Numbered from the stretch's first letter, positions 9,298 through 17,463 are shown. The stretch is DNA of 64,000 bases from Fimbriimonadales bacterium (GCA_026418055.1 JAOACB010000005.1:11076-75075); one strand, 5' to 3'. Notes: a model not told the origin generated them from the sequence alone. Numbers and translations: made by a program.

Positions 9298-9915
9298 TCA
9301 GGCCTTGCGTCGGCGACGGGCCGCCGCCAAGCACGCCGCGGCGAGGGCCGTCGTCGCCGGCTCGGGCACCGGCGCTCCCCCCAGCACCACCTCGCCGGAC
9401 CACCGCAGGCCGTCGTCGCTCACCCACCCGTCGAAGCCCAGCGTGCCGTCGAGGCGCCAGCCTCCGAATTCCAACCCCGCCAGGCTGATGCCTTGGCAGA
9501 TCGGCGGCGGACCGAAGATCCGCGGCGTTTGGAACCACAGGCGCAGACGCTGTCCCGGCACGATCTCGATGAACCCGTCGGTGAGGCTCGGCGCGTTCCG
9601 GAACAGCCGCCATCCGGGTTCCTCCACCTCGTACACGTTCATCAACGGCCACGAAAAGCGGCCAAAGGAGGAATCCCATTCGACCTCGAACACCGTCATC
9701 CAAGAGGGCAGCCGCGACCGCTCCCACAAGCGGTCCAGCCAATCCTCCGCCTCGGGAGTCAGGAGCAACGGGAATTCGATCTTCGGCGGCTTCGGGCCGA
9801 GCTCGAGCAACGACACCTGGAATCGGCCGAACGGTTTTCCGGCCGGCTGCGCGCAGAGCTCCGCCGCAAGCCCGACCGCCAACGCGGCCACCGCGAGCAT
9901 CCTCGGGAATCGCAT
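9298..9915 (-). CDS. PEP-CTERM sorting domain protein
   Basis: 205 residues from the ATG at 9915. A signal peptide (MRFPRMLAVAALAVGLAAEL) leads an uncharacterised beta-rich body and ends in VPEPATTALAAACLAAARRRRKA, the PEP motif, hydrophobic helix and basic tail recognised by exosortase. The protein is expected to be exported, processed and held at the surface or in matrix; no exosortase gene is in the window. A GATAAT -10 box at 9955-9960 lies downstream of the longer possible start at 9963, and GAGGAGG sits 11 nt before 9915, favouring the shorter form. A polar middle rich in Trp and Pro has no recognised domain. Confidence 0.8.
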   Translation of the reverse strand: MRFPRMLAVAALAVGLAAELCAQPAGKPFGRFQVSLLELGPKPPKIEFPLLLTPEAEDWLDRLWERSRLPSWMTVFEVEWDSSFGRFSWPLMNVYEVEEPGWRLFRNAPSLTDGFIEIVPGQRLRLWFQTPRIFGPPPICQGISLAGLEFGGWRLDGTLGFDGWVSDDGLRWSGEVVLGGAPVPEPATTALAAACLAAARRRRKA

Positions 9916-9954
9916 CCTCGGCGCAACCTCCTCGGCAGAAATGTCTTTGCTCCC

Positions 9955-9960
9955 ATTATC
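9955..9960 (-). promoter_or_regulatory. -10 box of PEP-CTERM gene
   Basis: GATAAT followed by GGG on the minus strand, about 40 nt before the ATG at 9915, with the GAGGAGG ribosome site (9927-9933) between. It decides against the upstream start at 9963. Confidence 0.45.
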
Positions 9961-10085
9961 CATGATTTTGACTTTTCGAAAGGCGCGCGCCGATGCCCCT
10001 CCTGGGGCAGGCTCCCTTCCGCGATCCGTCCCAGCAGGCGCCGGGGCCGTCTTCGGCGGCCGATGAGGCGGTACGCTGGCGCGGC

Positions 10086-10574
10086 ATGGACGCAACCGAG
10101 GGCCTTCGATCGCAGTACGTCGCTCAGCTCGCCATGCTGGAGGACTGCATCCGCCTTTGCCCGAACGAGGCCTGGACGGCCGGAGAACCGCCGCGATCGT
10201 TCTGGCGGATCGCCTTCCACGCGCTGTTCTACACGCACCTGTACCTGATGCCTTCGGAGCGGGAGTTCGAGCGATGGGGGCCGCTGAGCGGACTCAGCGC
10301 CAGCCTGTGGGAGCAACGGCCTGACGACGCGGCCGGCGCCGCACCGCCGGCGCCCGAGGCGCTGCTCGGATACCTGGAATGGATCCGGTCCAACCTGCCG
10401 GCGTGGCTGGCGCGGCTCGACCTCGGCTCCCCCTCGTCGGGATTCCCGTGGTATCCGATCGGCAAGCTCGAGCACCAGATGGTCAACCTGCGCCACCTGG
10501 GCACGCACATCGGTCAGCTGCAAGAGCGGCTGTTCGCGCTCGGACTGGAGCCGCGTTGGGTCGGCAAAGCCTGA
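10086..10574 (+). CDS. DinB-like four-helix bundle protein
   Basis: 162 residues. Helical throughout, with the DinB/YfiT-type histidines in AFHALFYTHLYL and VNLRHLGTHIGQLQERL, which would form the metal-binding triad of the family. DinB-like proteins include thiol S-transferases and stress proteins of unclear function. The ATG at 10086 matches the family start (MDATEGLRSQYVAQLAMLEDC). A weak TACGCT box ends 8 nt upstream, so this gene may also be leaderless. Confidence 0.8.
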   Translation: MDATEGLRSQYVAQLAMLEDCIRLCPNEAWTAGEPPRSFWRIAFHALFYTHLYLMPSEREFERWGPLSGLSASLWEQRPDDAAGAAPPAPEALLGYLEWIRSNLPAWLARLDLGSPSSGFPWYPIGKLEHQMVNLRHLGTHIGQLQERLFALGLEPRWVGKA

Positions 10575-10580
10575 GGGGGG

Positions 10581-10655
10581 TGGTGGGCGGTACTGGATTT
10601 GAACCAGTGACCCCTTCGGTGTGAACGAAGTGCTCTGCCGCTGAGCTAACCGCCC
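10581..10655 (-). tRNA. tRNA-Val (anticodon CAC)
   Basis: The acceptor stem GGGCGGT/ACCGCCC closes a full cloverleaf. Anticodon stem CTTCG/CGAAG holds loop TTCACAC, with anticodon CAC (plus-strand gtg at 10621-10623). The T loop is TTCAAAT. The 3' CCA is encoded at 10581-10583. It lies between a DinB gene and a pilin gene and reads opposite to both. Confidence 0.95.
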
Positions 10656-10836
10656 GGACTGCCCCGCATCATACCCCAACCCCTCGCGAAAGGAAAGCCC
10701 CGTCCGCCTGCCCGGAAGCAGGCGACGAGGACGGTTTGGACCGTTCGACGAACCATCTGCCAGGCATTTCTCCTTGGAGGGCCAAAATCGAGCCAGAAAG
10801 ACCAAAATAGTGCGCCAAAACGGCCGTGCCATCGCT

Positions 10837-10842
10837 TACAAT
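10837..10842 (+). promoter_or_regulatory. -10 box of first pilin gene
   Basis: TACAAT followed by G, about 70 nt before the ATG at 10912. The leader ends in a near-perfect ribosome site GGAGGTAA. The preceding 150 bases after the tRNA hold no gene. Confidence 0.5.
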
Positions 10843-10911
10843 GCAGGCACCATCCCAAGCAGGGTGGATCTGGTCCGGCTGGCCCGGGCCGGACATCGGA
10901 GGTAATCGAGA

Positions 10912-11832
10912 ATGGTTCAGAAGCGCAGAGGCTTCACGCTCATCGAGCTCTTGGTGGTCATCGCCATCATCGCGATCCTGGCGGCGATCCTGTTCCCCGT
11001 GTTCGCGCAGGCCAAGATGGCTGCCAAGAAGACGCAGGTGTTGTCCAACGTCAAGCAGATGGGCCTCGCCCAGCTCATGTACGCGGCGGACAACGACGAC
11101 CTCTTCTCGCCGATCGCGAACTTCCAGGACGGCTGGAACCTCTGGTCGTTCGTCTCGCTGGTCGAGCCGTACGTCAAGAACTTCGGCATCTTCATGGATC
11201 CGCTCGGTCCGGCCAAGCCGACCGACAACCCGTTCGTGCTGAACAGCCAGTGGGCCATGGCGCCCCGCCGCGCCGCGGTGGCGAGCTGCCCGGGCGAGAC
11301 CGACCTCACCGGTTGCGCCATGGGCGCCTACAACTCGGCCGCGCTCACGCTGACCGGCGGCGTGCCCGCGGGCCGAGACGGCATCGCTGGAGCCAACAAG
11401 AGCCTGTCCGGCGGCTGGTACCACTACATCGTCGACCGGTACAACGGAGGCGTCCCATCGCTCAGTCAGTCGCAGATCAGCCGCGTGGCCGAGACCCTGC
11501 TGGTGACCCAGGCCAACCATTTCGACATGCTGTGGGGAAGCCGCAGCCTCACGCCGGACCGCGCCTACCGGCACTGGGCCGACGCGCCGTTCAACCTGTA
11601 CGGCGACATGAACATGACCTGCGGACCGGCGGCCCGCGTGAACGCCAGCGGCACCAAGGCCGGCATCTGGCCCACCAGCGTGATCAACATGACCGAGTTC
11701 CCCGAGGGCATGAACGTGGGAGTGTACGCCGACGGGCACGCCGTGGTCCGCCAGTGGCGCGAGATGCACACCAAGTTCGTCGATGGTCCGGGAGGAACCA
11801 AGTACATCGCCTATGCGGCTCCGCTCTACTGA
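10912..11832 (+). CDS. Prepilin-type protein with N-terminal methylation motif
   Basis: 306 residues. A short basic leader (MVQKRRG) precedes [18 protein letters not shown], the type IV/type II pseudopilin cleavage and assembly helix, then [38 protein letters not shown]. The globular part ends near [11 protein letters not shown], like the DGH motif of the DUF1559-like pilins expanded in Armatimonadota and Planctomycetes. Probably cleaved by a prepilin peptidase after Gly7 and displayed on the surface. A small lipoprotein gene overlaps its end by 20 nt, the same arrangement as at the second pilin (32291). Confidence 0.93.
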   Translation: MVQKRRGFTLIELLVVIAIIAILAAILFPVFAQAKMAAKKTQVLSNVKQMGLAQLMYAADNDDLFSPIANFQDGWNLWSFVSLVEPYVKNFGIFMDPLGPAKPTDNPFVLNSQWAMAPRRAAVASCPGETDLTGCAMGAYNSAALTLTGGVPAGRDGIAGANKSLSGGWYHYIVDRYNGGVPSLSQSQISRVAETLLVTQANHFDMLWGSRSLTPDRAYRHWADAPFNLYGDMNMTCGPAARVNASGTKAGIWPTSVINMTEFPEGMNVGVYADGHAVVRQWREMHTKFVDGPGGTKYIAYAAPLY

Positions 11833-12052
11833 CCTGATCGTCGCGGCTCTGGCGGCGCTCGCTCTGGGTGGTTGCTCCTCCGGCAGCGAGCTGCCCAAGG
11901 AGCAGGACCAGGCTCTCCGCGAAGGCTTCCGGCGGACGATGTCCGAAGAGGAGGTGGCCAGGCTCAAGGGCCAAGCCCAGCAGGGAGGCGGCCAGCAGGC
12001 GGCTCCCGAGGGCTCCAGCACCGCCCCCGCCTCGGGACCCACCGCGGACTGA
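11813..12052 (+). CDS. Small lipoprotein following pilin
   Basis: 79 residues. A lipoprotein signal [20 protein letters not shown] precedes Cys21 (lipobox LGGC), then a charged helix ([23 protein letters not shown]) and a Gln/Gly/Ser/Pro tail. The ATG at 11813 lies inside the pilin gene, with a 20-nt overlap and a different frame, so it is probably translationally coupled. No recognised domain. The second pilin of the contig is also followed by a small membrane protein, which suggests a shared pilin-companion role. Confidence 0.75.
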   Translation: MRLRSTDLIVAALAALALGGCSSGSELPKEQDQALREGFRRTMSEEEVARLKGQAQQGGGQQAAPEGSSTAPASGPTAD

Positions 12053-12085
12053 CGAGGAACGCTCGACAAAGGAAAGGCGCTTCGA

Positions 12086-12117
12086 GGCCGCCGCCCGGGT
12101 TCCTCCGGGCGGCGGCC
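12086..12117 (+). terminator. Terminator-like hairpin after pilin operon
   Basis: A perfect 13-bp stem (12086-12098 with 12105-12117) with a 6-nt loop lies 34 nt after the lipoprotein stop. No T tract follows. The convergent DUF454 gene ends at 12134, so it may serve both. Confidence 0.6.
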
Positions 12118-12133
12118 CGGCTATTGCCCGAGC

Positions 12134-12559
12134 CTACGCCGGCGCCTTCGTGCGCACCCTCAGGATCACCCAGGTTCCCACCAAGCCGGAGGCGAACACC
12201 ACCGAGGGCACCCATGCGGGCCTGCCCGTGGCGGCCAGGTACGCGACCGACAAAGCGATGCTGACCCACAGCATCGCCAGCGCCACCCGCTTGGTCCGGA
12301 GGCTCATGCTTCGCTCCCGTTGCCAGTCCTGGAGCACGCCGCGGGCTGGAGACTTCTCGAGCAGCCACCTCTCGAACGCCGGGCAGCTGCGCTGGAACGA
12401 CCACAGGGCGACCAGGAAGAACACCGTGGCCGGCATGCCCGGAACCACCAAGCCCAGGTAGCCCAGACCGACGCAACCGACGCCCATCAAAGCGAACAGC
12501 CAGCGGATGCCGCGGTGCGCGAGTCTGGCGTCGGTGGTTTCGGTGCGGGCTCTCTCCAT
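12134..12559 (-). CDS. DUF454 (YbaN-like) inner membrane protein
   Basis: 141 residues with about four hydrophobic segments. The family signature is clear: LGYLGLVVPGMPATVFFLVALWSFQRSCPAFERWLL, a first hairpin followed by a conserved aromatic amphipathic stretch, then a second hairpin ending RVRTKAPA. DUF454 proteins have no established function. The ATG at 12559 has GGAG 8 nt upstream. It is divergent from fabG. Confidence 0.85.
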   Translation of the reverse strand: MERARTETTDARLAHRGIRWLFALMGVGCVGLGYLGLVVPGMPATVFFLVALWSFQRSCPAFERWLLEKSPARGVLQDWQRERSMSLRTKRVALAMLWVSIALSVAYLAATGRPAWVPSVVFASGLVGTWVILRVRTKAPA

Positions 12560-12720
12560 GCGGCGCTCCAACCCCTGCGAATCCCATCGGCCGGGCGGCC
12601 GGGATTCCGCAGGCGGATTGCGCTGAAGGTACCCGTCGGCGCGGGAACCCGGCTCGGCCCTCGTGGGCCTCCAAAGCTGGTAAAACGCAGGGGCATCTCG
12701 CCTGGGAGCTAGCAGCAACG

Positions 12721-13461
12721 ATGGATTTCAGCAACAAAGTGGCCGTGGTGACCGGCGCCAGCCGGGGCATCGGTCGAGAGATCGCCGTCCAGCTCGCCGC
12801 CCGAGGGGCGGCCGTGGCCTGCGCCGCGCCGGCCGTCGACCCGGCGGACGAGACCGCGGACCTGATCGCGCAGTCCGGCGGAACCGCCAAGGCGTACGTG
12901 TGCGACGTCACCCAGACCGCCGAGGTCGACGCGCTGTTCGAAGCCGTGCAAAAGGACCTGGGCGGGCCCGCCATCCTGGTGAACAACGCCGGGATCACCC
13001 GAGACCAGCTCATCCTTCGCATGAAGGACGAGGAGTGGGACAGGGTGCTTGCGGTGAACCTGAAGGGCGCCTTCCTGTGCACGCGGGCTGCCGCGCGGCC
13101 GATGATGAAGGCCCGCTACGGCCGCATCGTCAACATCGCCAGCGTGGTGGGCCTCGCCGGCGCGGCGGGCCAGGCCAACTACTCCGCGAGCAAGGCGGGC
13201 CTGATCGGGCTGACCAAATCCACCGCCAAGGAGTTCGGCAGCCGAGGGATCACCTGCAACGCGGTCGCGCCGGGGTTCATCGAGACGCAGATGACCGCCG
13301 AGCTGCCCGCCGAATTCAAGGAGCACGTGATCCGGACGGCGCCCCTGGGCCGCCTCGGCCAACCGATCGACGTGGCCAACGCCGTGCTGTTCCTGGCTTC
13401 CGATATGGCCTCGTACGTCACTGGCCAGGTGCTCACGGTGGACGGCGGGTTCATCCTGTAG
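12721..13461 (+). CDS. fabG: 3-oxoacyl-[acyl-carrier-protein] reductase
   Basis: 246 residues, a classical SDR. NADP-binding TGASRGIGREIA near residue 12, the NNAGITRD motif with DEEWDRVLAVNLKG that is typical of FabG, catalytic Ser in NIASVVG, YSASK with the catalytic Tyr and Lys, and NAVAPGFIETQMT. It reduces 3-ketoacyl-ACP in fatty acid elongation. It stands alone, without acpP or fabF neighbours, and a GGGAG lies 12 nt before the ATG. It ends in TAG. Confidence 0.92.
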   Translation: MDFSNKVAVVTGASRGIGREIAVQLAARGAAVACAAPAVDPADETADLIAQSGGTAKAYVCDVTQTAEVDALFEAVQKDLGGPAILVNNAGITRDQLILRMKDEEWDRVLAVNLKGAFLCTRAAARPMMKARYGRIVNIASVVGLAGAAGQANYSASKAGLIGLTKSTAKEFGSRGITCNAVAPGFIETQMTAELPAEFKEHVIRTAPLGRLGQPIDVANAVLFLASDMASYVTGQVLTVDGGFIL

Positions 13462-13559
13462 CCGCCGCGGCTTGCTCGCTCGCATGGCATATGGTCCGCC
13501 TCAGCGCCGCGGCGGACCGCTCCCACCGTTCCGCTACCTTCGGAGCCACCCGGCGGGGC

Positions 13560-14648
13560 TCATCCCCCCAGCTTCTCGGCGAGCTTGCCGACGACGAACA
13601 CTCCCCCTGCCTCCTGTTGCAGGAAGAACCGGCGCGCGCCTCCGTCGTGCCAAGCGTCCACGAGGTGCGTGTACGGACCGTGGTCGCCATGGATGCGGTG
13701 CAGATCGACCCCTGCCAAGTCCCTGCCGGTCTCCAGCACATAGGCCAGCTGCTCCAGTTTGCGGTTCGCCTCCCTGCGCTTCCCCGAACGCGTCTCCTCC
13801 AAGAACGTGTTCTCCAAGTCGGGACCCCATCGCAACAGGGGGCTGATGGGTGGCAGCAACTCAAGATCCGCGACGTCGTGCCACCACCGGTCGGCCAGCA
13901 TCCTGCCATAGCCGCTCAGCTTGCCGCCGCTCGCGAGCAGCTCCGGCAGAGCCGACCCAATGGGCGGCAGGCCGACGCGCAATCGCCGGAGGTCCGTCGT
14001 CTGTTCGGCGCTCAGGTTGCCCAGGTCCACCTTGAGCGGCAGGCGCGGGATCCGCACCACACCCTCGGCCCCCTCGAACAGGTACACGGTTTCGTCGGCG
14101 AACAGCAGCCCCAGGGTCTGGAAGAACCCCTGCACCGCCTTGAACCCGCCGGTGGTGTGGAAGACGAGCCTCAAGCCGGGATCGCGGCGCACCCAGTCCA
14201 GGTCGTCGGTCACCCAACGCGCCGCTTCCGCCAGCGCCAAGTCCAGCCGAGGCTGGTCCCGCACCTGCAGGCCCTCGAACGTCCTCAGCTCCACCTGCGC
14301 ACCGGGGTCGCGGTGTTGGAGCCACGTCTGGACGGCTTCCGCCGCCCACCGGCCCAGCAGCGTGTCGGTGTGCACCAGCACGTGCAGGCGCACGGCGGCA
14401 AGGTCGCCGACGTAAGCCAGAAGGCCGTTCAGCTCGGCGGAGAGGGCCCGGGCCTCGGCCGCGTCGGCCCCCTCGAGGCGCTGGGCCTGCCTGCAAAGGG
14501 TCTCCAGCAGCGTTTCCCGCTCCGCAGAATCGACGTCGGTCTCCCTCTCGGCGTGAGCCCACCGCGTGAGCGAGGCTCGGTCGTCGTTCGACGCCCCCTG
14601 GGTCAACAGGCTGGTGCCGCAGGTGGTCACGATGACCATGGTGCGCAT
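13560..14648 (-). CDS. CARF-domain protein (APE2256-like) with RelE-like C-terminus
   Basis: 362 residues. The N-terminal CARF domain has the nucleotide loop VTTCGTSLL (Thr8-Leu15) after strand 1 and FHTTGGFKAVQGFFQTLG (163-180), the NxTGGxK-type motif of APE2256/Csx-like cyclic-oligoadenylate sensors. Ser13 and Lys170 sit where Crn1-type ring nucleases have their active Ser and Lys. A helical middle (about 210-285) leads to a basic C-terminal domain (about 285-362) whose pattern, a charged helix, LHRIHGDHGPY then GARRFFLQQEAGGVFVVGKL, resembles RelE/ParE ribonucleases. CARF-RelE fusions are known type III CRISPR effectors cutting ribosome-bound mRNA. No cas gene or array is visible. It follows a half-uvrA gene by 9 nt on the same strand. 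The CARF call is strong, the RelE call is inferred. Confidence 0.75.
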   Translation of the reverse strand: MRTMVIVTTCGTSLLTQGASNDDRASLTRWAHAERETDVDSAERETLLETLCRQAQRLEGADAAEARALSAELNGLLAYVGDLAAVRLHVLVHTDTLLGRWAAEAVQTWLQHRDPGAQVELRTFEGLQVRDQPRLDLALAEAARWVTDDLDWVRRDPGLRLVFHTTGGFKAVQGFFQTLGLLFADETVYLFEGAEGVVRIPRLPLKVDLGNLSAEQTTDLRRLRVGLPPIGSALPELLASGGKLSGYGRMLADRWWHDVADLELLPPISPLLRWGPDLENTFLEETRSGKRREANRKLEQLAYVLETGRDLAGVDLHRIHGDHGPYTHLVDAWHDGGARRFFLQQEAGGVFVVGKLAEKLGG

Positions 14649-14657
14649 GCACCAAAG

Positions 14658-15704
14658 TTACCCTGAGGGCACGGATCCGCGGCTGCCGACGGCCTGCACG
14701 ACCGAGGGCAGAAGGCCGCGCAGGTACCGACCGGTCCAGCTCTCCTCGGCCCGCGCGACCTCCTCCGGAGTGCCCATCGCCACGACGCGGCCGCCGGCGT
14801 CGCCGCCCTCGGGGCCCAGATCGATGATCCAGTCCGCGGTCTTGATCACGTCCAGGTTGTGCTCGATCACGAGCACGGTGTTGCCTTGGTCCTCCAGGCG
14901 GTGCAGCCCCTCGAGCAACTTCCGCACGTCCTCGAAGTGCAGGCCTGTGGTGGGCTCGTCCAGGATGTACAGGGTTCGGCCGGTGGCCCTCTTGCTCAGC
15001 TCGGCCGCCAGCTTCACCCGCTGCGCCTCGCCGCCGCTGAGCGTGGTCGCCGGCTGGCCCATGCGAAGGTAGCCCAGGCCGACGTCCATCAGCGTGGCCA
15101 GCTTCCGGTGGATCTTGGGGATCGGGCGGAACAGCTCGCAGGCCTCCTCGATCGTCAGCTCGAGCACCTCCGCGATGTTCCTGCCCTTGTATCGGACCTC
15201 CAGCGTCTCGCGGTTGTACCGCTTGCCTTTGCACACGTCGCACGGCACGTACACGTCGGGCAGGAAGTGCATCTCGATCTTCAGGATGCCGTCGCCCTTG
15301 CACGACTCGCAGCGACCGCCCTTCACGTTGAAGCTGAACCGGCCCGCCTTGTAGCCGCGCATCTTCGCGTCGGGAGTCATCGCGAACAGCTCGCGGATCA
15401 TGTCGAACGCGCCGGGGTAGGTTGCGGGGTTGCTGCGCGGGGTGCGGCCGATCGGAGACTGGTCGATGTCGATGACCTTGTCGATCTGGTCGACGCCCTC
15501 GATGCCGTCGTGGGGCTCCCAAGCCTGGCGCGTGCCGTGCAGCTCGTGCAGCAGCCGCGGATAGAGGGTGTCCTGCACCAGCGTGCTCTTGCCGCTGCCG
15601 CTCACGCCCGTGACGCACACGAACAGCCCCAGAGGGATGGCCGCATCCACCCCCTTGAGGTTGTTGCCCCGCGCCCCGCGCAGAACGATCCAGCCGTCGG
15701 CCAT
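14658..15704 (-). CDS. uvrA: UvrA C-terminal half only
   Basis: 348 residues covering the second ATPase module of excinuclease subunit A. Walker [10 protein letters not shown] at residues 33-41, the conserved [19 protein letters not shown], zinc module CESCKGDG...[10 protein letters not shown], signature [14 protein letters not shown], Walker [13 protein letters not shown] and [23 protein letters not shown] complete UvrA has about 940 residues. The first ATPase module, UvrB-binding and insertion domains are missing, and the 500 bases upstream encode nothing like them. A TACACT box 9 nt before the ATG at 15704 suggests the half gene is transcribed on its own. It is followed after 9 nt by the CARF gene. 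Confidence 0.88.
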   Translation of the reverse strand: MADGWIVLRGARGNNLKGVDAAIPLGLFVCVTGVSGSGKSTLVQDTLYPRLLHELHGTRQAWEPHDGIEGVDQIDKVIDIDQSPIGRTPRSNPATYPGAFDMIRELFAMTPDAKMRGYKAGRFSFNVKGGRCESCKGDGILKIEMHFLPDVYVPCDVCKGKRYNRETLEVRYKGRNIAEVLELTIEEACELFRPIPKIHRKLATLMDVGLGYLRMGQPATTLSGGEAQRVKLAAELSKRATGRTLYILDEPTTGLHFEDVRKLLEGLHRLEDQGNTVLVIEHNLDVIKTADWIIDLGPEGGDAGGRVVAMGTPEEVARAEESWTGRYLRGLLPSVVQAVGSRGSVPSG

Positions 15705-15713
15705 GCAGACATC

Positions 15714-15719
15714 AGTGTA
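15714..15719 (-). promoter_or_regulatory. -10 box of half-uvrA/CARF operon
   Basis: TACACT on the minus strand ends 9 nt before the ATG at 15704, the same hexamer and context (GGTACACT) as before the TPR gene at 39762. It supports independent, near-leaderless transcription of the shortened uvrA gene. Confidence 0.5.
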
Positions 15720-16224
15720 CCGGAGGCTGCCGAAGGTCCCGACCTGACGGCGCCGGGCACCGGATCGGCCCGCGCCTGCACCCTGAGCCTCCGCTTCCGT
15801 TGGGTCTCCAACATCGACCGACGGAACTGCCCCCGGACTTTTCCACGAGGGTCCTTCATTCCCGCAAGACCGCTGACCGGCCCGTGGGCGAGCTCCGCAG
15901 GCTCTCGGGCAACCCGGACGGGGCAAACGAGCTGCCGCTCGGGACCTGCTCCTTCCCGCCGTCCGGCGACTACCCAAGCGCGCTGAGCGAGGCCCGCAAG
16001 GCGGGGGTCGTGCCCCCTGCGAACGACCCGGCCCCCGACTTGGCCAGGCTCCAGGCGCTCGGCGCCCGGTGGCGAACGGAGCGTCTGGGCCTCGTCCCGG
16101 CCGGCGCTGTTGGGCGAAGAGGCTCCCGACGGCGCCGGCTCGCCCAAACCAAGGCCGGAGACGCAAGGCGGGCCGGCCTCGTGGCCGGCCCTCGACCTCT
16201 CCTCTCCACGCAGAAGATCGGCGC
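15720..16224 (-). other. 505-bp region without a supported gene
   Basis: This gap lies between the half-uvrA gene and the PEP-CTERM gene. No frame resembles the missing UvrA N-terminus. A plus-strand frame across about 15880-16090 has strongly GC-biased third positions but lacks a good start and later runs antisense through the PEP-CTERM gene, so it is not called. Several inverted repeats are present, including the hairpin at 16171-16190. It may be the scar of a deletion. Confidence 0.5.
16171..16190 (-). terminator. Hairpin after PEP-CTERM gene
   Basis: Perfect 8-bp stem of GGCCGGCC with a 4-nt loop, 34 nt beyond the stop of the minus-strand PEP-CTERM gene. There is no T tract. Confidence 0.45.
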
Positions 16225-17325
16225 TCAGCGCCGGCGACGGCGCAACGCCGCGGCCAGCGAGGCGCCCGCCAGCAGCAGGGTGCCCGGCTCCGGCACGGGC
16301 ACGGAGGACGGAGCGATCACGACGTTCTCCAGGAACCCGATGTTCTGGAACTCCGCCAACAGGTTCCAGTTCCACTGGCTCGACGCCGCGTCGTAGTACG
16401 TGTGGTACACCCGTCCGCCGAGCAGCGTCTCCACCCCCACCAGCAAGTCCCCCGCTTGGAGGTTGGGCACCGACCCGAGGTTGGACAGCTCGTAGAGGTG
16501 GCTCGTCCCGCCGTAGAGCATCGCGTAGATCGAGGTGTTCGGCGTGACGACCGGGAAGATCCTGAAGCAATCGAGCGAGCCGCCGTTGGAGGGCAGGATC
16601 CCTGCGGGCAGCGTGTGGGCGGTCACGTTGTGCGAAGCGTCGATCGAGAAGTACGTCGAGGTGGGAAGGTTCTGCCCAACCAGCGCCTGGTTCTGCAGGT
16701 TGCCGTAGCGAGGGTTGCTTCCCAGAACGAGGATCGGCTCCGGGCGAGCCAGATTCGAGCCGTCCCTCAGCGTGGCCACGGGCGTGCCCACCCCGGAGGA
16801 GTTGATGCGCCAGACCTGGCCGGTGCCCTCGTCCGCGTACAGCAGGTCGTGGCCGAACACCCCCACGGAGTCCCAGTGGACGGTTGAGTACTCGTTGCCG
16901 CTGGGCAGGCCGGTGGCGAACGGCGCCACGGAGCCAACGGGCGAGATGCTGTACACCGTCCCTCCGCCTCCCGCGGGGACGAATGCAGTGCCGGGCGTGT
17001 GTCCCGCCCACGTCGTCGGGAGCACGGAGAAGAGCGTCTCCTTGTAGGTGGTCCCTCCGGTCTGGGCCAGGTGGCTCAGAGCCTTCGTCGTTCGTTGGAT
17101 GGTCGCGTACTGGGGCGGAATGGAACCGTACTGGTACTGCACCACGAAGCGGTCGTGGGCAGCGTCGTAGTCCATCTTCATGCCGCCCGGGACGGTCGAG
17201 TACAGGGTCGCTTGGACCCCGTAGAAGGTCGTCACTTGGCCGGAGGCCAGACCGGCAAGAAGCACCGCCGAGGCGAGCGCCAACACCCTGGGGCGGTGGG
17301 TCGCATTGTGCTTGCAGCTTCGCAT
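16225..17325 (-). CDS. PEP-CTERM protein with beta-propeller-like body
   Basis: 366 residues from the ATG at 17325, which is preceded by GGAG 8 nt upstream. The signal peptide [19 protein letters not shown] leads a secreted, Gly/Thr/Ser-rich body with repeated aromatic strand patterns ([49 protein letters not shown]) resembling NHL or propeller-type secreted proteins. It ends [20 protein letters not shown] then RRRRR, the exosortase sorting signal. Surface location is inferred. An 8-bp hairpin lies in its leader at 17345-17363. No function can be assigned. Confidence 0.85.
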   Translation of the reverse strand: MRSCKHNATHRPRVLALASAVLLAGLASGQVTTFYGVQATLYSTVPGGMKMDYDAAHDRFVVQYQYGSIPPQYATIQRTTKALSHLAQTGGTTYKETLFSVLPTTWAGHTPGTAFVPAGGGGTVYSISPVGSVAPFATGLPSGNEYSTVHWDSVGVFGHDLLYADEGTGQVWRINSSGVGTPVATLRDGSNLARPEPILVLGSNPRYGNLQNQALVGQNLPTSTYFSIDASHNVTAHTLPAGILPSNGGSLDCFRIFPVVTPNTSIYAMLYGGTSHLYELSNLGSVPNLQAGDLLVGVETLLGGRVYHTYYDAASSQWNWNLLAEFQNIGFLENVVIAPSSVPVPEPGTLLLAGASLAAALRRRRR

Positions 17326-17344
17326 GCTCGTATCTCCACAGAGT

Positions 17345-17363
17345 GGGCGCGAGCTTCGCGCCC
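17345..17363 (-). promoter_or_regulatory. Leader hairpin upstream of PEP-CTERM gene
   Basis: GGGCGCGA and TCGCGCCC form a perfect 8-bp stem with a 3-nt loop, 20 nt before the ATG at 17325 and just ahead of the GGAG ribosome site. It could modulate translation or protect the mRNA end. Function is inferred. Confidence 0.3.
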
Positions 17364-17425
17364 TGCGGAAAAACAAGCAAAAGGAAGTCCCATGCTCGAA
17401 CCCTGTTCCCAGACGTGGAGCTTTG

Positions 17426-17463
17426 GGCCCGGTTCGAACCAGATGCCCCAGTCGAGCCGGGCC
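17426..17463 (+). repeat. 12-bp inverted repeat in divergent intergenic region
   Basis: Bases 17426-17437 and 17452-17463 are complementary over 12 bp with one G-T pair, separated by 14 nt. It lies between the divergent PEP-CTERM and ferredoxin genes. The embedded GGTTCGAACC resembles a tRNA T loop but no cloverleaf forms. It could be an operator or a structured leader. Confidence 0.45.

Noticed and set aside
15930-15975. SRP RNA apical motif (GGAAGGAGCAGG on the minus strand)
   Set aside because: The flanking bases do not form the symmetric-loop helix with the GGAA tetraloop, and there are no closing stems.
13462-16224. CRISPR array or cas genes near the CARF protein
   Set aside because: No regularly spaced direct repeats and no Cas-like product are present here or elsewhere in the window.
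15800-16396. Plus-strand open frame of 198 codons
   Set aside because: It has a TTG start without a ribosome site and its last third is exact antisense of the PEP-CTERM tail. Third-position bias alone is not enough to call it.
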